NCBI GenBank assembly: GCA_029269125.1
Contig: JARHXX010000005.1
Location: forward strand, 124,001-188,000
Direction of reading: 5' to 3'
DNA: 64,000 nucleotides
Source of the DNA: Kiritimatiellaeota bacterium B1221
Lineage (GTDB): Bacteria; Verrucomicrobiota; Kiritimatiellia; SS1-B-03-39; UBA6053
Shown: positions 17,247 to 25,834 of the stretch, in pieces
Numbering within the stretch: the stretch's first letter is position 1
How the letters are laid out: the number at the start of each line of letters is the position of its first letter
Made by a program: the position numbers and the translations under genes
Notes under the pieces: model-generated
What the model was told of the DNA's origin: nothing
Databases searched by the model: none
Seen by the model: only the letters and a program-made list of their open reading frames with translations

Positions 17247-19238
17247 ATGAACTTAAATTCGAAAAATGACAGCACATTTCGCATTGGCGTCGATACCGGT
17301 GGCACGTTTACAGATGTGGCAGGCTGGGTCGACGGGGCGTTTCGATCCTGGAAGCTCTCTTCAACGCCGTCGGCTTATGAAAAAGCTGTGCTGGAGGGCG
17401 CGCGTCAGGTTTCCGGGGGGGAAGCGGTGCAGTGGATTCACAGCACCACTGTTGCCACCAACGCTCTGCTGGAGCGCAAAGGCGCAAAAACGGCTCTCAT
17501 TACCACGGCTGGATTTCGGGATGTGTTGGAGATCGGACGTCAGAACCGTCCGGATCTCTATGCGCTCTGTCCGCAGCGTCCTCTGCCCCTGATTCCCCGG
17601 GAACGCCGGTTTGAAATTCGGGAACGGGTGACTTCGGAGGGGAAAATTGAAGTGCCGTTGGATGCATCGGCTTTTCCGGAGATCCTGTCGCAAATAAAAG
17701 CCAGTGGTGCGGAAGCGGTGGCGGTGGTGTTTTTGTTTAGCTTTTTGTGTCCGGAACATGAACAGCAGGTGGGCCGCTGGTTGAGGGAAGAGGGGTTCCG
17801 GGTTTCCCTTTCGCATGAGATTCTGCCGGAGTTCAGAGAATATGAGCGGAGTTCCACCACGGTGGTGAATGCCTATGTGCAGCCCGCGATGTCGACATAC
17901 CTTTCTGTTCTGGAGGCGCGGGCCAACGTGGAAAACTTGCAAGGTCTGCAGATTATGCAATCCAACGGGGGGACCATCTCTCCCCGTCAAGCCGGGGATG
18001 GGGCGGTGAACACATTGCTGTCCGGTCCGGCGGCGGGGTTGAAAGGGGCGATGAAGGTTGCGGAGGCATCGGACCTTTTGTCGAATCTGCAATTGATCAC
18101 TTTTGATATGGGGGGCACATCCACGGATGTGTCTTTATTGGACGGGGAAATTCGCCTGTCCACGGAATTGCAAATAGAGTCTTTCCCGGTGGGGGTGCCG
18201 ATGGTGGATGTGCATACCGTAGGCGCGGGCGGCGGATCGGTCGCCCGGATGGATGCGGGGGGCGCCTTGCAGGTGGGTCCCGAATCAGCAGGTGCGCATC
18301 CGGGTCCGGCCGCATACGGGGCGGGTGGCCCGCCGACGGTGACGGATGCGCATGTGGTTTTAGGAAATGTCAGGGCGGAAAACTTTCTGCAGGGCCGAAT
18401 GACATTGGATGAGGATGCCGCGCGGAGGGAGATGGAAAGTTTGGGGGGGCAGATGGGGGAATGCTCTGCTGAGGAGGCGGCGGCGGGGGTCATTCGTCTG
18501 GTCAACTTGCACATGGAAAATGCGATTCGGGTGATTTCGGTGCAACGGGGATATGACCCATCGTCGTTTACCTTGATGGGTTTTGGGGGAGCGGGAGGTC
18601 TGCATGTGTTTGCTTTGGCTGAGGCTTTGGGGATTCCGCAGGTGATGGTGCCCTGTCACCCGGGGGTGTTGAGCGGGTTGGGCGCGGCGGTTTCCCCTTT
18701 CCGCCGGGAGCGCAGTCACACGCTCATGGAAAAATGGCGGGACTTGTCGATTGATGAATTGCGTACGGTCACGGATGGGATGCGTGAGAAATTAGCAGAA
18801 GAAATGAAAGGGGCTGGAGAAATATCAACCCGCCTGCGTCTGGATATGCGATATGTGGGGCAATCCCATGAGTTGTCGGTTCCGCTGGATGAAAAGGATC
18901 TGTCATCCGCCGCGCAACAATTTCATGCGCTGCATGCGCAGCGGTATGGGCATGCGGAACCGGAAATGGAAACCGAAGTGGTGACCCTGCGCTTGCAGGG
19001 GGAAGGGCCGGCGCCGGTGGCTGAATTGCCTGTATTGGATTTTCGAAAAGCGGGGGATCCGGTGGCGGAGATCCGGGAGGGCGAATATCTTCGCAAGTAT
19101 TTAAAGCGGGGAGATCAGGTGAAAGGACCGTGTCGGATTTTTGAGGATTTTCATACGGTCTGGCTGCCGGAGGGGTGGCAGGTGAAGGTGGATCAGGTCG
19201 GCAACCTGTTGGGTTCCCGCTGTGGAGGTGAGGGATGA
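17247..19238 (+). CDS. Hydantoinase/oxoprolinase family subunit A (HyuA-like)
   Basis: 663 residues. The ASKHA-type ATP-binding start RIGVDTGGTFTDVAGW and the second phosphate loop ITFDMGGTSTDVSLLDGE identify the A subunit of N-methylhydantoinase/5-oxoprolinase enzymes. These open the ring of hydantoins or 5-oxoproline with ATP in the cytoplasm. The metal-site region VDVHTVGAGGGSVARMD and the C-terminal GFGGAGGLHVFALAEALGI are intact. Its stop overlaps the B-subunit start (ATGA), so the subunits are coupled. No permease or regulator is adjacent, so the substrate stays open. Confidence 0.93.
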   Translation: MNLNSKNDSTFRIGVDTGGTFTDVAGWVDGAFRSWKLSSTPSAYEKAVLEGARQVSGGEAVQWIHSTTVATNALLERKGAKTALITTAGFRDVLEIGRQNRPDLYALCPQRPLPLIPRERRFEIRERVTSEGKIEVPLDASAFPEILSQIKASGAEAVAVVFLFSFLCPEHEQQVGRWLREEGFRVSLSHEILPEFREYERSSTTVVNAYVQPAMSTYLSVLEARANVENLQGLQIMQSNGGTISPRQAGDGAVNTLLSGPAAGLKGAMKVAEASDLLSNLQLITFDMGGTSTDVSLLDGEIRLSTELQIESFPVGVPMVDVHTVGAGGGSVARMDAGGALQVGPESAGAHPGPAAYGAGGPPTVTDAHVVLGNVRAENFLQGRMTLDEDAARREMESLGGQMGECSAEEAAAGVIRLVNLHMENAIRVISVQRGYDPSSFTLMGFGGAGGLHVFALAEALGIPQVMVPCHPGVLSGLGAAVSPFRRERSHTLMEKWRDLSIDELRTVTDGMREKLAEEMKGAGEISTRLRLDMRYVGQSHELSVPLDEKDLSSAAQQFHALHAQRYGHAEPEMETEVVTLRLQGEGPAPVAELPVLDFRKAGDPVAEIREGEYLRKYLKRGDQVKGPCRIFEDFHTVWLPEGWQVKVDQVGNLLGSRCGGEG

Positions 19239-20836
19239 AAAAGTCTAACAAAATTTCGGCCACGGAACTGGCGGTGCTTCAACATTTGTTTGCGGCGATT
19301 CCTGAAGAAATGGGGGCGTTGCTGGGGCGGAGTGCTTTTTCATCTAATATCAAGGAACGTCGGGATTACAGTTGTGCGCTGTTTAATGCTTCCGGGGATT
19401 TGTTGGCGCAGGCGGCGCATATTCCGGTGCATCTGGGGGCGATGCCACGGAGTGTGGAGGCGGTGCTGACGGATTTTCCTGCATTGAAACCCGGGGATGT
19501 GGTGATGTTGAACGATCCGTTCAGGGGAGGGTCCCACCTGCCGGATATCACCCTGGTGAGTCCGATGTTTTTACCCGGATGTGCCGAACCCTCGGGCTAT
19601 GCGGCGACCCGGGCGCATCATGCGGATGTGGGGGGAATGTCGCCCGGATCTTTGCCCCACAGCGAAAGTATATTTCAGGAAGGGCTCCGTCTGCCGCCGG
19701 TCCGTATTCAGCGGGAAGGAAATTTGGATGAGGATCTGATGAAGATTTTCTGTGCCAACAGTCGGAGTCCGCAGGAACGCAAAGGAGATTTACGGGCGCA
19801 AATTCAATCCCACTGTTTGGCGGAAAAGCGCTGGCGGGCTCTTGGGGAGCGGGCTGGCGGGGTGGAAGGTTTGACCGAAATGGGGGAGGCCTTACGCGCG
19901 TATGGCGCCCGGAAAATGCAAGCCTGTCTGGACAAGCTGCCACCGGGGCGCTGGGAGCAGGTCGACTTTTTGGAGGGCGCGGACCGGGTGCATGCACGGA
20001 CGGCTTTACGGGCAACTTTGAAGGTGGAGGCCGGAGCGGTGGAGATTGATTTTTCTGCTTCTGATGATACGGTGTCAGGCAGTTTGAATGCGGTGAAAGC
20101 GATTTGTGAATCGGCGGTGTATTATGGGTTTCTCTGTTTATTGTTTGCAGAGTTTCCGGGAGAGGTGCTGCCGGTGAACGCGGGGACATTCTCGCGGATT
20201 CACTGTTTGACCCGTCCGGGTTCGGTTTTGGATGCGCGGCTGCCCCATGCGGTGGCTGGCGGAAATGTGGAGACCTCCCAACGGATTGTGGATGTGGTGC
20301 TGGGCCTGCTATCCCAGGCCCTGCCGGGCCGTTTTCCGGCGCAATCGCAGGGGACCATGAATAATGTGACCATGGGAGGGCTTTCGGGGGAAGGGGCTTT
20401 TTCCTATTATGAAACCCTGGGCGGGGGTGCGGGTGCCGGGGAGGCGGTGCAGGGGGCGGATGCGATTCAGGTACATATGACCAACACCTTAAACACCCCG
20501 GTCGAAGCGGTGGAGTACACGTTCCCCCTGATGGTGAGAACGTATGCGATTCGGACGCAGAGTGGAGGGGCGGGACGTCAACGGGGAGGGGAGGGCATGA
20601 TCCGGGAGTGGGAGATGCGCATACCCGTGGAAGTGACATTACTGAGTGAGCGCCGGGAATGTCGGCCATCCGGTGCGGGTGGAGGCGGCGAAGGAAAAGC
20701 GGGGGCGCAGTATCGAATAAAAACAGATGGGTGTTCAGAACCCCTGAAAGCAAAAGGATCCTGGACCTTCGCTCCCGGAGAACGTCTGAGAATCGAAACG
20801 CCCGGAGGGGGAGGCTATGGTGAGGTGGGAAGTTAA
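19235..20836 (+). CDS. Hydantoinase/oxoprolinase family subunit B (HyuB-like)
   Basis: 533 residues. Family signatures are ERRDYSCALFNASGDLLAQAAHIPVHLGAMP, PGDVVMLNDPFRGGSHLPDITLVSPMF and ATRAHHADVGGMSPGSLP. The central part keeps NVETSQRIVDVVLGLL and the Gly-rich end (TPGGGGYG) is normal. The protein pairs with the A subunit encoded immediately upstream. A 401-codon open frame on the opposite strand is a shadow of its high GC3 codons. Confidence 0.93.
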   Translation: MKKSNKISATELAVLQHLFAAIPEEMGALLGRSAFSSNIKERRDYSCALFNASGDLLAQAAHIPVHLGAMPRSVEAVLTDFPALKPGDVVMLNDPFRGGSHLPDITLVSPMFLPGCAEPSGYAATRAHHADVGGMSPGSLPHSESIFQEGLRLPPVRIQREGNLDEDLMKIFCANSRSPQERKGDLRAQIQSHCLAEKRWRALGERAGGVEGLTEMGEALRAYGARKMQACLDKLPPGRWEQVDFLEGADRVHARTALRATLKVEAGAVEIDFSASDDTVSGSLNAVKAICESAVYYGFLCLLFAEFPGEVLPVNAGTFSRIHCLTRPGSVLDARLPHAVAGGNVETSQRIVDVVLGLLSQALPGRFPAQSQGTMNNVTMGGLSGEGAFSYYETLGGGAGAGEAVQGADAIQVHMTNTLNTPVEAVEYTFPLMVRTYAIRTQSGGAGRQRGGEGMIREWEMRIPVEVTLLSERRECRPSGAGGGGEGKAGAQYRIKTDGCSEPLKAKGSWTFAPGERLRIETPGGGGYGEVGS

Positions 20837-20845
20837 TTTTCTTTC

Positions 20846-22507
20846 ATGTTGGGGAATCATCCCTTAGATCTCATTGGCGTTATGGCGAAGTCAAAAGACC
20901 CTGAAAAAAGCTTTCTGGTCCATTCCAAAAAAATGGGTGCAGGGGAACCCACGGCTGAAAATGAAGAGGGTGCGGAAGCGCGGGCCGGGGCCGCGGTTCG
21001 GCCGCCGGATGCGGCCTTGTCCGAAAAAATGGCAAAAATCAGTTCCATTCGTGAGTCGGGGATTCCGGCTGAAAACCCCGGTTCCTTTTCTGAAAAGCAA
21101 AAGGCCGTGTCCTCGCTTCCCGGAGCGATGGCCCGGGTGCATCAGAAGCTGCAGGAAGACCGAATCCGGGAGCGGCTGAGCGGCAAATCGTCTGAAGCGA
21201 AATCTTTGGTAAAGCGTCCTCAAGTATCTGATGATTTAAACGTGGGGGATCCGCAGCCGGGAGCCGGAAAATCATTTCTCTGGTTTGTTTTTGCATACGG
21301 CCGTTATGCCCAAGGGGTTTTGTTGGGGCAGAGTTTGCAGGTGACCTTTCTTTTTTTGATGGTATGCGGCTTGGGGTCGATTCAGTTCAGCATGGTGTGG
21401 CTGGCGCCGGCCGGGGGGCCGGGGCCGATGTATAATGGCTTGTTTACTTCCAGAGTTCTTGCCGGGGGGATGGTGTTGGGCATGGGGAGCTATTTATTGG
21501 CGAGTCTGCTGATATATTTAGTCCTGATGAAAAAATCGGGTGGCATTGGCAAATTTTATGGATTGAAAGTACTGGTTAATGCCTTTTTGCCTTTGGCTGT
21601 CGGTCAGTTGCTGATTCTGGCCTATGCCACTTTGACCATAGGCGAGTCTTTCTGGCGCGGGCAAGTGCCCGAAGGCTACGGGTTTTGTTCATCTTATATT
21701 TTACCTGCGCTCTGGATTTGGGGCGGCTATCGGATTGCCCAAGCGATATCGGGGTTGTTTTCCCTGCCTTTTATTTCCCGTCTGTGGTTAAAAACGGGCA
21801 TCACGCTGGGAATGGCGGTACCGGTGATTCTGGTGGCCAGTGGCCTGACTTCATCAATGAAAGGGCGTGCAGACCGGGAGTGGGCTCAATTAAAACTGGA
21901 TCTTATGGCGGCAACGGAACCTTTGCCCGTGGAGCGCTTTGACGGGGTTGAAAACCGCTTGGCTTTTCGGGATGTGGAGCGGAAACAAGACTTGTACCTG
22001 TTACGGATGCAAAACCTCTATCGGCAGGATTTGTTGGATGCCGCCCGTGCAGATGCTTTGCGGCTGGACCGTTTGGCGTTGACCGGTTCGGCGGAGGATG
22101 AATTGGCCAAGGGGTTGAACTATCTTTTCCGGGACCGTTTGGATTTGGCGATCCCAAGGTTTGAAGCGGCCATTTCACAGAATCCGGAATGTTTCCCCGC
22201 CCACCAGTGGTTATCGCTGGGTTTGCTGGGAACCGATATCGCGAAATCGGAGGCTCATGCTCGCATATTGATGCAATACGATCCGAATGTGTTTCATTTA
22301 CAGTTGTTGGTCCGCATTTTGTTTGCCCAGGAGAAATACCAGGACATCTGGGATGCGATGTTGATGGTGGATGCGGCGCCGGAAGCCTGGGACCCGGTGA
22401 CCCTTTATCAGGGAGGGGGTTCGGCGGAACGCCTGGAGCATCCCCGCCGTGCCGAATTGCTGTTTACAATCGCCCGAAGCAAGGGACTGGAAACAGAAGA
22501 GGAATAA
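20846..22507 (+). CDS. Membrane protein with charged N-terminal domain and C-terminal TPR-like region, function unknown
   Basis: 553 residues. Residues 1-140 are hydrophilic, rich in Ala, Glu, Lys and Ser and probably disordered. About five transmembrane segments lie between residues 150 and 340, with Tyr/Trp-rich loops. The C-terminal 190 residues are helical and include a TPR-like stretch (LAKGLNYLFRDRLDLAIPRFEAAISQNPECFPAHQWLSLGLL). An alternative start is the ATG at 20882 (MAKSKDPEKS); neither has a strong Shine-Dalgarno sequence. I recognise no family. It sits between the hydantoinase genes and the Kdo/heptose operon, 66 bp upstream of rfaE1. Confidence 0.8.
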   Translation: MLGNHPLDLIGVMAKSKDPEKSFLVHSKKMGAGEPTAENEEGAEARAGAAVRPPDAALSEKMAKISSIRESGIPAENPGSFSEKQKAVSSLPGAMARVHQKLQEDRIRERLSGKSSEAKSLVKRPQVSDDLNVGDPQPGAGKSFLWFVFAYGRYAQGVLLGQSLQVTFLFLMVCGLGSIQFSMVWLAPAGGPGPMYNGLFTSRVLAGGMVLGMGSYLLASLLIYLVLMKKSGGIGKFYGLKVLVNAFLPLAVGQLLILAYATLTIGESFWRGQVPEGYGFCSSYILPALWIWGGYRIAQAISGLFSLPFISRLWLKTGITLGMAVPVILVASGLTSSMKGRADREWAQLKLDLMAATEPLPVERFDGVENRLAFRDVERKQDLYLLRMQNLYRQDLLDAARADALRLDRLALTGSAEDELAKGLNYLFRDRLDLAIPRFEAAISQNPECFPAHQWLSLGLLGTDIAKSEAHARILMQYDPNVFHLQLLVRILFAQEKYQDIWDAMLMVDAAPEAWDPVTLYQGGGSAERLEHPRRAELLFTIARSKGLETEEE

Positions 22508-22573
22508 GCTGGATTCCCTGTATTTCATTGGAGTAAGTGGTACCCATCCCATTTTCAGGAGAGCAAAACCCAT

Positions 22574-23584
22574 ATGACGTTAACGATTGACCGTGCCCGA
22601 GAATTAATGAATCAATTTTCCCAATGCCGATTATTGGTGGTGGGGGATCTGATGTTGGACCGATATGTGTCCGGCAGGGTGGAGCGAATCAGTCCGGAAG
22701 CCCCGGTACCGATCGTGCATGTGACCTCTGAACGCAGTGTGCCCGGCGGGGCCTGTAACGTGGGGTTGAACATTCAGGCCTTGGGAGGTCAATCTGAACT
22801 CTGCGGGGTGGTGGGCACCTGTTCGCACGGAAAAGAATTGCTGGGTCATCTGGAAAAAGCCGGGGTCGGGGTGGGGGCCGTTTTGCAAGATCCGAAGATG
22901 GAAACGATTGTGAAAACCCGGGTGGTGTCCGATCGTCATCAGCTGCTGCGGGTGGATCGTGAATCAACGGACATACAACCTTTGGTGGATTCGGATGACT
23001 TCCGGGAAAAGTTGCATTGTGGCCTACAGGGCATTCAAGGGGTGATTCTGGAGGATTATGGAAAGGGCGTGCTGCAGCAGTCTCTGGTGAGGCAGGCGCT
23101 GGATTATTGTCAGGAGCATCACATACCCAGCGGGTTGGATCCTAAAGACAATCATGAGCTGGATGTGCGTGGTATTACCTTTGCCACCCCGAACCGCAAA
23201 GAGGCCTTCACGGTGGCGGGGTTAAGAGATAAAACGCCGGATGTGGATCCCAAAAGTGACGAAAATTTACATGCGGCCATGAAGGTGTTGTGCAAACTTT
23301 GGGAGCCCGAAAATTTATTAATAACCCTGGGGCCCCAAGGTATGTGGATTCACGAAAAAGAGGGCAGGGATACGCATCTTTCTACCCGTGCCCGGGAAGT
23401 CTTTGACGTCAGTGGAGCCGGCGACACTGTGATCGCCACCGCCATGCTGGCGTTAAGTGTGGGGGCGAAGTTTGTGGAAGCCGCGGAGTTGGCAAACGTG
23501 GCTGCAGGCATTGTGGTGGGGAAATTAGGCACGGCGACCACCAGTCAGGAAGAAATTTTAGCGGAAATGGAGAAAAGCCGATGA
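22574..23584 (+). CDS. rfaE1: D-glycero-beta-D-manno-heptose-7-phosphate kinase (HldE domain I / RfaE1)
   Basis: 336 residues, PfkB family. It phosphorylates heptose 7-phosphate at C1 on the ADP-heptose pathway to LPS inner core. The N-terminal LLVVGDLMLDRYVSGRVERISPEAPVP is diagnostic for RfaE domain I, and PGGACNVGLNIQALGG follows. The PfkB signature DVSGAGDTVIATAML carries the catalytic Asp. The nucleotidyltransferase half of fused HldE is absent, so a separate HldC/RfaE2 is expected elsewhere. AGGAGAG precedes the ATG. The stop overlaps kdsB (ATGA). Confidence 0.92.
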   Translation: MTLTIDRARELMNQFSQCRLLVVGDLMLDRYVSGRVERISPEAPVPIVHVTSERSVPGGACNVGLNIQALGGQSELCGVVGTCSHGKELLGHLEKAGVGVGAVLQDPKMETIVKTRVVSDRHQLLRVDRESTDIQPLVDSDDFREKLHCGLQGIQGVILEDYGKGVLQQSLVRQALDYCQEHHIPSGLDPKDNHELDVRGITFATPNRKEAFTVAGLRDKTPDVDPKSDENLHAAMKVLCKLWEPENLLITLGPQGMWIHEKEGRDTHLSTRAREVFDVSGAGDTVIATAMLALSVGAKFVEAAELANVAAGIVVGKLGTATTSQEEILAEMEKSR

Positions 23585-24339
23585 AGACGGTTGCCGTGAT
23601 TCCCGCCCGGTATGACAGCAGTCGATTTCCTGCAAAAATGCTGGCGGATTTAGAAGGGAAACCGGTTATTTTGCGAACCGTTGAGCGGGCCTTGAAAGCG
23701 GAATCACTGGATGATGTGGTGGTGGCGACCGATGACCGGCGGATTTGGGATGTGGTGGCGGCCGCGGGCTACCGTGTATGCATGACCCGGAAAGACCATC
23801 CCAGCGGAACGGATCGGATTGTTGAGGCGGTACAGACTTTGGATGTGGAATGCGTGGTGAACGTGCAAGGGGATGAACCTTTTATGGATCCCGGTCTGAT
23901 TGACCGCTTGGTGGCCCGGATGCAGGCGGACGATGCGCCTGATGTTGGGACGGCCTGCACGCCGATTACCGAGGGGGCGGACCTTGAAAATCCGGCGGTG
24001 GTGAAGGTGGTGAGGAATCAGCAGGGCTGCGCATTGTATTTCAGTCGAAGTTTGATTCCTTTTCCCCGTGACGAGGATGCTGAGGACTGCTTGGGGAGAA
24101 ATTTGTTTTTTCGCCATTTGGGTATTTATGCCTACCGGCGCTCTTTCCTTGAACGCTGGGAAAGTTTGGATCCGCATCCTTTGGAAATGACCGAAAAATT
24201 GGAGCAGTTGCGGGCCCTGGCCCATGGTGCCCGTATTGCGGTGATTGACAGTGATCAAACTGCGCCCGGTATAGACACGCCTGAAGATCTTGAAGCTGCC
24301 ATTACATATTTACAATCCCATCCGGAATTAACATCATGA
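23581..24339 (+). CDS. kdsB: 3-deoxy-manno-octulosonate cytidylyltransferase
   Basis: 252 residues. It activates Kdo as CMP-Kdo for transfer onto lipid A. Motifs in order: VIPARYDSSRFPAKMLADLEGKPVILR (CTP-binding), VVVATDDRRIW, MTRKDHPSGTDRI and VVNVQGDEPFMDP with the metal-binding Asp. LGIYAYRRSFLERW and LEMTEKLEQLRAL follow near the end. It overlaps rfaE1 upstream and kdsA downstream by 4 bp each, so the three genes are translationally coupled. Confidence 0.96.
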   Translation: MKTVAVIPARYDSSRFPAKMLADLEGKPVILRTVERALKAESLDDVVVATDDRRIWDVVAAAGYRVCMTRKDHPSGTDRIVEAVQTLDVECVVNVQGDEPFMDPGLIDRLVARMQADDAPDVGTACTPITEGADLENPAVVKVVRNQQGCALYFSRSLIPFPRDEDAEDCLGRNLFFRHLGIYAYRRSFLERWESLDPHPLEMTEKLEQLRALAHGARIAVIDSDQTAPGIDTPEDLEAAITYLQSHPELTS

Positions 24340-25169
24340 AAGTACAAAATACCCGTTCGATAGACTTAGGCCCTTTTTCCGTTGGCGGGGAAAGCGGACT
24401 GTTTTTAATTTGTGGCCCCTGTGTGATTGAGAGCCGGGATGTGTTGATGGAAATTGCCGAGGCATTGAAGACCTGGTCCGACCGGGAAGGGGTGCCCATG
24501 GTGTTCAAAGCCAGTTATGACAAAGCAAACCGCACCTCTTTGACTTCGTACCGCGGTCCGGGTATGGAAGAGGGATTGGCGATGCTGCAGGAAGTGAAGA
24601 GCCAATTTGATTTTCCGATTGTGACGGATATTCATCAACCTTCAGATGCGGCTCCGGTGTCTGAAGTCGCGGATATACTGCAGATCCCGGCGTTCCTTTG
24701 CCGTCAAACGGACTTGTTGCTGGCGGCGGCGGCCACCCGGAAAATTGTGAATGTAAAAAAGGGTCAGTTTTTAGCACCTGCCGATATGAAGCCGGTGGTG
24801 GAGAAAATTGCGGAGAGCGGAAATAAAAATATAATGGTGACCGAGCGCGGATCCAGTTTCGGGTACAACAACCTGGTGGTGGATATGCGGGGCCTGGTGG
24901 AGATGCGTGAATTCGGCTGTCCGGTCATTTTTGATGCCACGCATTCTGTGCAACGTCCGGGGGCAGGAAACGGATACACCGCGGGCGACGGGGTGCTGGC
25001 GCCTTATCTGGCCCGGGCGGCAGCTGCGGTAGGAGTGGACGGATTCTTTATTGAAACGCATGTGCGCCCGGAAGAGGCGCAGTCCGATCGGGAAAACCTG
25101 ATTCCGTTTTTACAATTGCCCCGCCTGTGGGAGCAGTTGCAGAGTATTACGGAAGTGTTGCAGGGTTGA
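24336..25169 (+). CDS. kdsA: 3-deoxy-8-phosphooctulonate synthase
   Basis: 277 residues. It condenses arabinose 5-phosphate with phosphoenolpyruvate to Kdo 8-phosphate. ICGPCVIESRD, FKASYDKANRTS, IVTDIHQPSDA and VTERGSSFGYNNLVVDMRG are the conserved PEP and A5P sites; DATHSVQRPGAGNGYTAGDG closes the barrel. The metal-site Cys that marks class II (metal-dependent) KdsA may be the Cys of LICGPCVIES, so class II is possible. It is the last gene of the coupled LPS operon. Confidence 0.96.
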   Translation: MKVQNTRSIDLGPFSVGGESGLFLICGPCVIESRDVLMEIAEALKTWSDREGVPMVFKASYDKANRTSLTSYRGPGMEEGLAMLQEVKSQFDFPIVTDIHQPSDAAPVSEVADILQIPAFLCRQTDLLLAAAATRKIVNVKKGQFLAPADMKPVVEKIAESGNKNIMVTERGSSFGYNNLVVDMRGLVEMREFGCPVIFDATHSVQRPGAGNGYTAGDGVLAPYLARAAAAVGVDGFFIETHVRPEEAQSDRENLIPFLQLPRLWEQLQSITEVLQG

Positions 25170-25278
25170 ACTGAATAACATTTTGTAAGTCGATTTCCGG
25201 CCTTTCGATTTACAGGTGAAACCGTAAAAGGTTATTATGAATTTTTGTTATACAAATATTTTGGTACCCCCATCCCGG

Positions 25279-25307
25279 TTGACAGGAAAAGGGATCTGCT
25301 TTATTTG
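25279..25307 (+). promoter_or_regulatory. Predicted promoter of the metal-efflux operon
   Basis: TTGACA (25279-25284), 17-bp spacer, TATTTG (25302-25307). The first gene starts with GTG 8 nt after the -10 hexamer and shows no Shine-Dalgarno sequence. Confidence 0.5.
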
Positions 25308-25315
25308 ATGGTCTT

Positions 25316-25735
25316 GTGAGTACGAAACGCATCAGCATTCTATATCTAATCCTCTTCACCTGGAATACGCTTTTTGGTGCTGTGGGTGGATTGTTGATCT
25401 GTATTCATGAGGATTTTCACTTCCATTCGCAAGTGGCCCCGAAATTAGACGCGCATTGCGAAACGGTTCATGCGCCGCATGCGCCGTCCCCGGCTCTTGT
25501 TGCGTCTGAAAAAAACTGCCTGGATATTGAACTCGATGCGGCGCAAACGCTGTTGGTGAAGCCGGAGCATACTGACTTCACCCCCCTTTTGAATTATCCT
25601 TTGTTGGTTGAAGTGTGGAATTTCGATTCCCTGATTACGCTGCGTGAACTGGCGCCCGCTCTGCATGCGCAGGCACCTCCTGAACAGACCGCAGACAGTG
25701 TACATATCGTGCAGCTGACCCAGCTGCGTATTTAA
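25316..25735 (+). CDS. Small His-containing exported or membrane-anchored protein of unknown function, first gene of efflux operon
   Basis: 139 residues from a GTG start. A hydrophobic N-terminal segment (ISILYLILFTWNTLFGAVGGLLICIH) is a signal peptide or anchor. It is followed at once by HEDFHFHSQVAPKLDAHCETVHAPHAP, a cluster of His with two Cys near a possible metal site. The rest has no recognisable motif. Its place directly in front of the outer-membrane, adaptor and pump genes of an RND metal exporter suggests a periplasmic metal-binding or sensing accessory, by position only. I do not recognise the family. Confidence 0.7.
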   Translation: MSTKRISILYLILFTWNTLFGAVGGLLICIHEDFHFHSQVAPKLDAHCETVHAPHAPSPALVASEKNCLDIELDAAQTLLVKPEHTDFTPLLNYPLLVEVWNFDSLITLRELAPALHAQAPPEQTADSVHIVQLTQLRI

Positions 25736-25789
25736 AAACTCCTGATAAAACCCGGTTGAGCCTTTCTCTCCGGAAGGGCGACACATCTT

Positions 25790-25805
25790 CATCTGAAATC
25801 AGATG
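25790..25805 (+). other. Intercistronic hairpin before the TolC-like gene
   Basis: CATCTGA (25790-25796) and TCAGATG (25799-25805) form a perfect 7-bp stem with an AA loop, 30 nt before the ATG. It has no T-run directly after it. It may tune expression of the downstream efflux genes. Confidence 0.35.
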
Positions 25806-25834
25806 TGGACTCTAACCTTTTATCAGGATTTTTT

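Noticed and set aside
19548..20753. A 401-codon open frame antisense to the hydantoinase B subunit gene
   Set aside because: Pro/His/Ser-rich shadow with no motif; the sense gene is complete.
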